Positions 34,691 through 44,485 of a stretch of 64,000 nt of DNA are shown here, piece after piece (the first letter of the stretch is position 1; each line of letters begins with the position of its first letter). The position numbers were made by a program, and so were the translations under genes. The stretch comes from Microbotryomycetes sp. JL201. Taxonomy: Eukaryota > Basidiomycota > Microbotryomycetes. The notes below the pieces were generated by a model, which searched no databases, was not told the origin of the DNA, and saw only the letters and a program-made list of their open reading frames with translations. The stretch covers positions 33,057 through 97,056 of the forward strand of contig JAQYUZ010000057.1 of NCBI GenBank assembly GCA_033819885.1, read 5' to 3'.

Positions 34691-35390
34691 TTACTCTGAA
34701 TCAGACCTCTCATTGCCCGAGACACGGTCCTCTAGTCCATGATCTCGATGTGACCTTTTTCCCTTCTTGCTCTTCTTTTTCGGTTTCTTTGTCTTGATAT
34801 CTTTGTCTTGCGTCTGTAAGGGAAAATTGCTCGACGACAATGTTTGGCGACGGAGCATGTTGCCCGAAGAATCGGTTTCTACGATTTGTCCGGTTTGCCC
34901 TATGGAACGGTCGCTATGAAGCACTTGCACCCGACCTGGCTCGATTTCAGTAAACGTCATCTCAAAGTTTGAATTCCTCTTTGGCGGAACTGCTTACCGT
35001 GAAACTCATTGATGAGTCCAGGTCTGTCCAGCAAAGAAGCGCGTATGCCACTTTCTTGCAGAGGCACGGAGTGCGATCGGCGACGGCTGGGATTACGATC
35101 GTTCCGGTTACGGACTGTGTCAGGCGCATGAAGCGTGGCTATCAGTTTGCAGAGTGGTTGACTTTTTTTTGGATGACTGCTTCACCAATGTACGGATCGT
35201 TTGGCTCCATACCCGGAAACCAGTCTAGTCCAAGTCCTGTCAGATCTCGCACAGATGCATTGGGCATCTACTCACCTTGGTCAACGACGGCACCTTGCTG
35301 TCCATGTGGGAGAATGACTGGCGCAACTCTTGCCTCAGGTCGACCCGCTCGAAGCTGTCCATGTTGGCCTTCTAGAAATCAGGGCATGCT
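34691..35390 (-). CDS. Uncharacterised multi-exon gene with lysine-rich C-terminus (model incomplete)
   Basis: The last exon is open from 34960 (MTFTEIEPGRVQVLHSDRS) to the stop at 34691 and ends in KTKKPKKKSKKGKRSHRDHG followed by an acidic tail. Further upstream, a likely exon at about 35362-35276 encodes MDSFERVDLRQELRQSFSHM..VPSLTK with a gtgagt donor; another piece near 35235-35195 reads LGLDWFPGMEPNDPYI. A third near 35110-35000 reads SRRRSHSVPLQESGIRASLL. I could not place all junctions in phase. No family recognised; the basic C-terminus suggests a nuclear or RNA-associated protein. Confidence 0.4.
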
Positions 35391-35804
35391 GTCAGCAGAA
35401 GGCAGGACAGCTTTTAAACGATCAAGGCTGCACCAAACATGCGATCTGGACTTGAAGGAATGAAAGTAGGCAGGCCGGAGAGAGTCGCTGAACCTGTGCT
35501 GAACGCCGCGGAGGTGGACTGACAAGTCTCCTAAGATGAAAGCCCTCGTCGTATTGTCTTTCAAAGTTCACGTAACGCAATCATTTCCCGAGCGGACTGG
35601 AGGGCAACGCTTTCGGACGACCTTGCTGCTTTCCGTTTCTTCACCTCAGTATTCTTACACAGTCTGGAAACAGTCTCCGGATACGAGACCCGCTCGTCTC
35701 TACAACACATCATCGTCCCGCCCTTAAACCCCACCCATCAAGATTGGACAAATCGTGCTAACCAATTGACCGTGTCGAGTCAGTAATCGTGCGTATAAAG
35801 CGTG

Positions 35805-36569
35805 TTACGGTTCGGCTGAACTTACTCCAATTGGACTGCTCGGAGCGCCGAGTGATCTGTTTCGAGTATGTTTATGCCGACTGCTTTGGGGGTCGGGGTC
35901 ATCGTGATCAGACAACCAGAGGCCCTCGTGATTGAAATTTTGACCTGAAAATCCGCTGAATGTAGTCACGTCGGATACAGGTGGCAAGTTGACAGGCGCG
36001 AGGCGATCTGAGGAGCTTTTGAACCCTAATGTGCTAGGAATCGCCATAGTGGAACGAGATTGGCCTGGAATTTCTGCATTAGGCGTTCGGGAACGAGGCA
36101 AACCCGCTCCGACTGGCCGACGATGAATCTGAGGTGGCCAAGGTAGACCTATGGAAGGAACTGATGGAATCGTTTCGTGATAGTGATCAGGTGCCGGCGG
36201 CCCGCTGCTCGTATGAGGGCGACGAGGATTTATCGGCTGGGACGGCGCTGACTCGTGCGGCATTGGCAAATGGTGATGCGTCGAGGCGGGGCCTGACTGC
36301 GAGTAGGGCTCGCGATAATCAACAGAAGTCGAAGGCACAGATCTCCCAATGTCATGATGTCCAGGAAGCGCTGCCATCTGTCCAAGCGTAGCGCTTTCAC
36401 GGGAATTCGGTCGCCGAAACACGTCTCTTGTACGGTTCAAAATGCGGCGGTCTGCGTCCAACGAAACTGAAAGTGTTACAATAAATAGTACAGGACGCTC
36501 AACGTAAGGCTCACGTATGTTGCGATGCCATCTGTTGCGAGCTTTGGGTGTATGAGCTGAAGATTGCAC
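35805..36569 (-). CDS. Proline/serine-rich hypothetical protein (5' end unresolved)
   Basis: An open frame of about 250 codons rich in Pro, Ser, His and Arg (HHHLPMPHESAPSQPINPRR; GFSGQNFNHEGLWLSDHDDP). A probable intron at about 36527-36475 (gtgagc..tttcag) joins SSAHTPKARNRWHRNI to SLDADRRILNRTRD. The exon upstream lacks an obvious ATG, and possible extra exons reach 36930. No recognised domain. Sequence bias and length make coding likely; function unknown. Confidence 0.45.
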   Translation of the reverse strand: MQSSAHTPKARNRWHRNIREPYVERPVLFIVTLSVSLDADRRILNRTRDVFRRPNSRESATLGQMAALPGHHDIGRSVPSTSVDYREPYSQSGPASTHHHLPMPHESAPSQPINPRRPHTSSGPPAPDHYHETIPSVPSIGLPWPPQIHRRPVGAGLPRSRTPNAEIPGQSRSTMAIPSTLGFKSSSDRLAPVNLPPVSDVTTFSGFSGQNFNHEGLWLSDHDDPDPQSSRHKHTRNRSLGAPSSPIGVSSAEP

Positions 36570-36940
36570 TGGAAAAGAAGGCGGCTCCGCATCGACGGGC
36601 GAGACTTGCTGGACTGAGAGGGTCTCAGTCTCATCTTCGTCGCGATTTGCTTTAGATAATCAATGACTGACAAATCCCGGAGGGAGCCGTGACCGAGACA
36701 GGCGAAACTAAATCAGCAGCGGAACTGCCTGGAGGATATAAACGGTGAGCCAGAGAATCTAGTACTCGGGTGTGACGAGGAACTTGCGTCTTGACATCTC
36801 GCGGGAACATCTAGAGTGTCGGCGGCCTGCTTTCTTCTTTCACTGATAGTCCGCGAGGAGTTCACAAAATTCCGCGGTGCAGCGTCCCGGCGAAGACTCA
36901 AGGCGATGAATCGTGTCCAATTACAATACAAAAAGTCGGG

Positions 36941-39571
36941 CTACAATTTCAGCGGAAAGTCGACCTTTTCGCCATAATTCCAGTGGACAGCCTTGACCGC
37001 CAGATATTCGTTCAACCCATCTGCGAGATCTCAAGAGTCAGCACCGTCTTGGTTCTACCGCGAGTTCCAGGCGTACAGCTGCCAAGCTCTCTACCCCATC
37101 CTGACGACTTGTAACCTCCGAACGGCGCGTTGCTATGGACAACATGGTTAGCTTAGAGTCGGACCTCGGTCGAAAGCGGCAACTCACTTTGAGGTGTAGG
37201 TGTATTGGCTGCGACGAGAGTACATCAGCCTTGCAAATAGTCACTCTTTGCTAGCAAACTGACTTGATCCACACTGTGCCAGCCTCGAGCGCGTTGCTCA
37301 CTCGAGCAATCTGGTCAGCGTCACGAGAATGGACGGCCGATCCGAGACCGTATTCGCTACCGTTGGCGATTGCGAGAGCTTCTTCTTCGGATTTGAAAGG
37401 AATGATGCACAGTACTGGACCAAAGATCTCGTCTCGTGCGATGGTCGCGTCTGCGCGGTTGTTCTCGATTAAGTGACTCGTAAGTCGATCGAACACAGGT
37501 GCCACGCACTTGGAGAAACGTCTGTAAAGATTGTTGGTTCGATAAAATAACCTTCGTTGCCCCATCGCTTGCCGCCTGTGAGCAATCGACATTTATCGAC
37601 GTCGCGACCGATCCGTATGTACTCCATGATCTTGTCAAACTGCTGTTGTGAAACCTGCGGACCTTGCCATGTGTCTTCGGACAACGGGTTACCGAGCTAG
37701 AGAAACAGTCACGTCAGCCGAGTCCGGTCGGAACGGAAGTTTAATGACAGACGCGAATTGACTCGGCCGCCTTTTTCATCCGCTGTTCGACTTTTTGCAG
37801 GACCGATTCGTGCACGAGCAAGCGCGTTCCTGCACTGCAAGATTGCCCTGCATTCTCAAACACTCCGATTGCCGACCAGTTGCATGCCTGCTCCAGGTCA
37901 GCCGAAGGAAAGACTTTATGCTGAAATCAGCTCAAGCGAATCTTGGACAGACTGCTGAGGGCTTACTGATGTTGGCGCTTTTGCCACCAAGCTCGAGCGT
38001 AACCTTTTTGAGGTTGCTTTGCGCAGCCGCAACCGTGATGGCGCGCCCTGTCGCCGTAGAGCCGGTGAATGCAATCTTGTCGACGTCCGGATGTGACGCA
38101 AGGGCGGATCCCGTTTCTGCTCCGTGACCTGCATTGCACGGTGAGCGGCTGCGAATCAAAGTACGGCGAATCAACTTGCCGTTGACGACGTTGAAGACAC
38201 CGGGAGGGAATCCAGCTTCTACAAAAAGTTCGGCTATTTTCTGTGGGAGCTCTATGTCAGCACCGAGTTTTGCTGTCGCTCAACTCGAGAGCCTCTAGTG
38301 TCTCTTCGATGGCGGGGCATGTGCTTTGTGCAGACGGACCGCTTTCCTAGCCTGAGCCGACTCGAGAGCAAGGCAGGCCTAGTCGTCCTTCCGCGAAAAC
38401 GTTCCTTGAGAACGAAACTGGTGAAGCCTAGCTCACGAGCTCTTACAGCTCGTCGAGCGCAGCTCGCGCGCAAGGCGACCAATCTATCGACAAGGCCCCG
38501 TGCTGCCCGTCAAGACCGTAGCAGATCCCGCCCAGTTCACGGACAACCCGGTTCGATAACATTGTCGACTTAACCGGGGGTACCGAGGTGTCCGCTTTTA
38601 ATCAAGGGCACAACCTCTGGATGGCGAGTGGATTGGTTTTAGAATCATTGAATCATGCTCACTAGTGTTGATAGCGGCGTGTTTTCGGCCGGCTTGAAAA
38701 CGATCGAGCACCCTGTTGCCTGCACGATAGCAAGAATGAGCAGGTTTTGTATTAGGTTTGCGAGCAAGGCTGACCAAAGCCGGCGCTATCTTCCAAGCCA
38801 GCATCATGATGGGGTCTAGCACGTCTTTGGTTAGCGTACTGCATCTGAGAGCATTGATCCAATCTCACAATTCCACGGGACGATTTGTGCGACGACACCG
38901 ACAGGTTCGTGTCTCGTGAATGCTCTTTTCGAAAAACTGGATCAGTGAACTTGCAAGACTCCTGGCATACAAGCGCCAGCTCACTGCTTTGAACGGTTGT
39001 TGACCTCGAGATGTTGACCGGTGATCTTGTCTGCCCAGCCTGCATAGTAACGTAGGCAGGCGGCGCAGTCTGAAACATCTGCTTTTGCCCAGTTGAGCGG
39101 TTTGCCAGAGTCGACCGACTCTAGTAAAGACAATTCGGTATGGTTTGCCTCGATGAGCTAATGAGAGAGATTCAGAGTCAGCCCAAAGCAGAATCTATAC
39201 ACGACACTGCGCCACACTTCTGCTAATTTGTGAATCAATCTCGCACGATCAAAGCCGTTGACGTTGAGGCCCCAGGTCGTCTTGAATGCGCGCCTGGCTG
39301 CCTTGACTGCCTTGTCTACATCTTGTTGAGATGCACCATCGACAAATGCACCTTTTGGCAGAACGGCATGGCCTGTCGCGGGGTTGACAGTCACTCTAGC
39401 GATGGCGCGAAGCGCAATGTGAGTACACAGTGACTCTCACAAAGAAAAAATAGGCTCTCACATGGGCTTTCCGGTACCTTTGGTCCACTCGTTATTGATA
39501 AACAGGCCAGAATGAACGCTGACAGTCTGACCAGCGACCTGCAGCGAGTGCCGGCCGGCCATGGTAGACAT
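36941..39571 (-). CDS. NAD(P)-dependent aldehyde dehydrogenase
   Basis: Fourteen exons: 39571-39462, 39395-39218, 39157-38985, 38924-38869, 38815-38775, 38719-38663, 38240-38180, 38128-37967, 37913-37753, 37696-37510, 37450-37264, 37208-37188, 37132-37077, 37020-36941; 509 residues, typical for the family. Landmarks: [29 protein letters not shown], the general-base Glu in LELGGKS, the nucleophile Cys in [33 protein letters not shown]. It oxidises aldehydes to acids; there is no presequence, so it is likely cytosolic. One intron (38129-38179) is GC-AG, and one (38241-38662) is 422 nt while the other 12 are 51-66 nt. Substrate cannot be inferred. Confidence 0.93.
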
Positions 39572-40012
39572 CAGTCGACACAAAGGCCGAGTGCTTGAGC
39601 GCAAGTGCGCTCCTAAGAATAACAGGGCCACGTTGGGCGCGCGCGCGATGAGAACGAGGACAAGGTTCAGACAAGCCCAAGCTTGCCAAGAGAGCAGATT
39701 GCTGCTCGTTCAAGATTAAATATCTTGTACTGATGGCGAGGGCGCACGGTCTCTCTTCTTGTAGAGATTTCGCGTCTGGGTGCTGCCGGTCACGTGACAT
39801 GATTTGGTCTCTCGTCGCCGTTGTTTACGGACAAAATTTGAGGGTACAGGCACAGAAGTACTATGACAGACTGAACGAATACTAGACAGGAGATAGCATG
39901 GTATCGTATCGACAGGCAACTGGTCTTGCTGAATTCGTTACAACGCACTAGGTTCAACTCAGGGGCTCAGGTCATCCTGTCGACTTGCAGTAGTTCCGGT
40001 AGTCTGTCGAGC
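39572..40012. other. Intergenic region, aldehyde dehydrogenase promoter side
   Basis: About 440 bp between the aldehyde dehydrogenase start and the 3' end of the F-box gene. Presumably the ALDH promoter; a short alternating tract (gcgcgcgcgatg) lies near 39640. Nothing else recognised. Confidence 0.4.
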
Positions 40013-42217
40013 TCACCGGCCGGCTTGTTGCGCGAGAACCTGGCGCCGTTCTCGCTGCACTTGCTGTCTCGCTTGGTCCCACATCGCAAAGGTCGGCGCG
40101 GGCCTGAGCGGACCGATGTTCCAAAGGGCGCGCATGCTTGGCAAGTGCAAATACACTCGTTCGCGCAGCTCTTCAAATCTTGCGGAAACAGAGCCTTTTC
40201 CTTTCGTGACGATGAAATGCGGAACCAGAGCAAGATTCGTTGACGGTGCTGGACTTTCTGAGATGCATTATTTGCAGGTTCGAAGCACCCATGGATATCA
40301 TCTCGCAGGGTACGCCAAGCTGCGATACGTTCAAAATCAGCGACTTTTGTTTCCGAATGGGCGTACGTACCCTGTTCGTCATCGCTGAATGGTCTCGTAG
40401 GGGGTCGCATCCAGTCGTGATCTCTTTCCACCATGGAATCGGTGTGCGAATCTGTGTCGGTTGTGTACTGCTCGTACCCCTGCAGACTGCCATAAAAAAG
40501 CGTTAATGCCCCGATTCAGCCTGAAAGTGTGCTTTCGAAGGCTCACACGGCCTCGCTTGCGCCCTCAAGCAAAAGCTGCTCGCGAACAAATGTCCATCGA
40601 ATTCTCAGGTCTTGCTGACGCTCGACTGCACGTGCACGTTTCTCGATGCGAAGGTCTCTTCGACGCAGTGCCTTATCCCTCCTGCGAGATTGGCACTCGG
40701 TTACCTCGGCTCGCCTGCGCTCTTCAGCTCCCCTCCGACGCTGTACATCAAGCTCTGCAAGTCTTGCTCGCTCTAGTTGTTTTGAGTGACGAGCTTTCAT
40801 GCGGTGCGCTTCAGTAAACACTCGCGCTCGCTGTGCTCGGCAGCGCAATCGTGAATCAGGGAAACAGCCACGTTGATTGTGATGGAAAGACGGACGTACA
40901 CGCTCTGCAGTGCTGAGAGCATCCTTGCGCTCACGGAGAAACTTTTCCAACTTGGAAACAAATTGGTCCGGCTGGCCATGTACTTTGAGCTTGCGCGAAC
41001 GAGTGCCGCCACTGAGTCCGACACTTGAAAAGCCAGCTGCTTTCCCGTGCTGCTTTGCCACTTCGTCTTGGTCTCCTAGCTCGGACAGCTTGTCGTTCAT
41101 GTCAATCATTTCTTGGAGATCGTACCGGCCTGAGATCGCGGGGTCGAGAAACGTGAGCAGCCATCGGAGCGTTCTTTGCGATTTGCTCACTTCCGTCATT
41201 TCGCTGTGACACCGGTTCCAGCACTCGAGACAAAAGCGGATGAGCAAGCCCGTTTTGCATTCTTTGAAAGTCGACCAAGCTTGCAGACCTGCAATTCGAT
41301 GTGTTGCTTCAGCCACGCGCTGTTTTGGACCCGTGCTGCCGCCTCACCTGGAATCTTGACACATTTGGCATCGTCGCTCTAAGCGAGTCCAGTCCGTGAC
41401 AATGTTGTTGTGCCGATCGCAAGTCTGCTCAAGCCGGATCTTAGGATTAGCTGCATCCTCGAAAGGCAAAGGTGCCTGCCGTTCCCACCTGACAAGCCTT
41501 GTCGTGCATCAAGAGTACAAATGGACTGTTTGACAGCTCTGGGAAGGGGACGAGCTCGTCTCGAATACGAATCGTTCGCCACAGCTGATCTCGAGCGGGC
41601 GAGGTCATGAATTGGAACGTGAGCTTGGCAGCTTTCGTGAATCGAACAAAGTCATTGGTCTCGAGGTAGGAAAAGATCTTTTGCGACAGATGGGTCATTG
41701 TGATTCTTGGACAGCGAACACGAGCTCACCTTGAACACAATGTCGTACGGCAAGTTGAGCATGTAATCTAGCGGCTTTGGTTTTCTGACTGCAATGCTGC
41801 TGCTGTGTTTTGCCACTGAACGTGCGCGAGGCTGCTGTGGCTGCAGCCGTTCCACTTCGGTGCGCCTATTTTTTGGAGCACGGCCCGCGCGGCTTGAGCC
41901 TGTTGGATGTTATATGAATCAGTGAGATGCAATCCTGAACTGTATTTCGCGCCGAGGACGTGCTTCGGCCAGCCGAGGAGGCTCGAGCGCTGAAACCACA
42001 GTGAAAGTCCAAGCTGGCCGCTGACGAGCTCGGTACAGCTGAACAGCTCTATTTTGGGACTCGGCCTGGTCCCCGCTTGGCTGGAGAGCGGTATCGGGCT
42101 GCAGTCACGCTGGCTCATGGACCTAAACGACTGACCTGCAGCGCTGACGATCGAAGAAGCCTGCGCAGGCGACAAAGCCTGATCCAGCGGCTCGCTATCC
42201 TGGTCCGGTTCGGACAT
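40013..42217 (-). CDS. F-box protein with CxxC pairs and long charged C-terminal region
   Basis: Exons (tentative): 42217-42136, 41899-41730, 41677-41519 (or to 41489), 41457-41361, 41288-40902, 40820-40549, 40479-40371, 40319-40289, 40253-40013; about 515 residues. The F-box is LNLPYDIVFKIFSYLETNDF plus TKAAKLTFQFMTSPA..LWRTI. Then come two Cys pairs (RRCQMCLQ and FCLECWNRC), a pattern seen in many basidiomycete F-box proteins. A long Arg/Glu-rich helix follows (ERARLAELDVQRRRGAEERR) and a conserved-looking tail (ARFEELRERVYLHLPSMRAL). It probably recruits substrates to SCF ligase. Intron 40254-40288 is only 35 nt. Confidence 0.7.
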
Positions 42218-42801
42218 TCTATATGTTTGGGATGCGCAGAGCAAACAGAGAGAAGAGCGCATTTCGCTGGGGCGCCACGATGTCACGTGACTGTAATCTT
42301 TTTCGGGAATTTGCACCCCGTGAGCCTGCCAGGTTTACGCCTGCCCAATCTACCCACAGAACTGAGTTCGTTCCCGTCGAAGCTTGTATCACCCTACATT
42401 TTCAGCCGGTGTGCCGTCGGCGCCAGTACTGCCGAGGGCAACTTTGGCCAGCTGCTGTCGCCGTCTCGAATCGAGCGATTTCCCATCCTGTACCAAACAG
42501 CGAGCCTTTCGACAGGCTCACTGCCGTTGCTCGAGCGCATCGCAAGTGACGCTGTCAACGCAACTCGTCTCGCCGCCCAACGGAAGCGGACAGCGCTCGA
42601 CAGACACGACACAGAGCCCCTCGGTATCTTTCGAACAAACAAGCCTTGGACTCGTCCTCTCGATCGGCTGGCTCGAGTCGGTCACGCGCGCACACGCTTC
42701 ACTCGCTTCGACCCAACACATCATTCGCCTCGAGCACCGGGCGTGCATTATTGAACAACCACATATACTCAACGGCACGCTCAAAGGTCAATCCGAACGG
42801 C

Positions 42802-44421
42802 ATGTCATCGGCAAAGGTACGCGATCTCTGCTTGCCAGACGAGGGGCCCGAGCTCACCAGCCTGCATCTCACAGGCCTCTGCGTATTCACTTGAAGAGCG
42901 CCTGCGTGCGACACTCGAGTCACGAGCTCAACGTCACATGTTGCGCACGCTTGAACCCAACCGGGCCATCGTTGACGCTGATCCGCCGCTCGTCGACTTT
43001 TCATCCAACGACTACCTGTCTCTCGGCTCGTCAAACAAGCTAAAAAACAACCTCGTCAAACATCTCGAAGCGTTAACTACGTCTCCGTACGGCCCACCAA
43101 GCTCGCGCCTGCTCGATGGCAACAGTTGCCACCATCTCGCGCTCGAATCTCAACTTGCTTCATTCTTTCGGGCAGAGAGCGGGCTATTGTTCAACAGCGG
43201 ATACGACGCCAACGTTGGTACATGGTCCTGCTTGCCAGCGCCGAATGATTGGATCCTGTACGACTCGCTCATTCACGCGTCTGTGCACGACGGAATGCGC
43301 GCGTCCAGAGTCGACAAACGAAAACGACTCGCGTTCGCTCACAATTCGATCGACGAATTGAAAGGACGCTTGTATGACATCAGAAAAAGTGACCAAGATG
43401 TCAGAGATGGCAGGGCGGCCGTGTGGGTCGCGATCGAAACATTGTACTCGATGGATGGCGATCTCGCTCCAGTCAAAGAGATGCTTCAGGTCATAGAGCA
43501 AACTTTGCCCCAGGGAAACGGTCACATGGTTGTTGACGAGGTGTGTGACGCGTTTGATAGGAAGAAGCAGCCGCTAAGCTAGCGCTTCGCAGGCCCACTC
43601 GACGGGACTGTACGGTCCCCAAGGGCGCGGCGTAGTCTGCGCACTGGGCCTGGCGAACCGCATCACTGTACGAGTTCACACTTTTGGGAAAGCCATGGCA
43701 TGCAGTGGCGGCAAGTCTTGCTCAAGAATTCAATCTTCTCTCCGCATTCCAACGTCTTTGAATTTGTGCAGGGATAGTGTTGGCGAGCCCGACGTTGCGC
43801 TCGTACCTCATCAACTATGCTCGGCCGTTGATATACTCTACAGCCATGCCACGAATGAATGTTATTGCGATTCGAGAATCATTCAAGATGCTCGAGAGCG
43901 GCCAGGCAGACGAGGCAAGTCTTTCTCCTCTTCTGGCGTGACGCGACGAACGTTGCACGGCTGACTGCGTTCCGAACTAGTCTGCTGCACATGTGCATCA
44001 CCTTGCAACGACTCTGGCGCGACGACTGTCGGCGTTTCTGACACCCACATCCTTGCCCGTTTCGATTCCTGCGACACTGACGAGCGAACCATTGATGAAC
44101 CCAGGCGTGCCTCTGTCTGTCACAACCATCTCTTCCAACGTACCAACAGACGTTTCTACGACTCTATTGCCGATGCTGGCCACGTCCCCGATCGTACCTT
44201 TGATCACGAACGAGCCTCACGTCTTGTCTCGACATTTGATCAGCAACGGTTTCTTGGTCAGACCCATCGCTTACCCGACCGTACCTAGAGGTCAAGAAAG
44301 GGTTAGGGTTTGTTTACATGCTAGAAACACGGATGACGAGATTGAAAGATTGAGCGAATGCATCAGGAAATGGTGCGTTGAGAAGCGACAACAGGACGAG
44401 GAAACACGAGCGAAATTGTAG
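42802..44421 (+). CDS. BIOF: 8-amino-7-oxononanoate (KAPA) synthase, biotin pathway
   Basis: Exons 42802-42816, 42875-43540, 43593-43710, 43772-43914, 43981-44421; 460 residues. The PLP-enzyme pattern is complete: VDFSSNDYLSL, GNSCHHLALE, LFNSGYDAN, ETLYSMDGD, MVVDEAHSTGLYGPQGRG, and HTFGKAMACSGG with the PLP lysine in FGKA. It condenses pimeloyl-CoA with alanine, the first committed step of biotin synthesis. The C-terminus is RAKL, ending in AKL, a PTS1-type tripeptide; fungal BioF is known to act in peroxisomes. The first coding exon is only five codons (MSSAK). Introns 3 and 4 both begin gcaagt (GC-AG). It is tail to tail with BioD-BioA, 64 bp apart. Confidence 0.9.
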
Positions 44422-44485
44422 AGTATCGGTATGTACATGTTGCAAGTCTAAAAGCAGTCTATCTATTCTATATAGCGCTCGTCTT

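Noticed and set aside
42077-43043. Two overlapping plus-strand open frames of 200+ codons before BioF
   Set aside because: BioF needs only ATG 42802 and the second exon from 42875; these frames overlap it out of phase and lack any family match.
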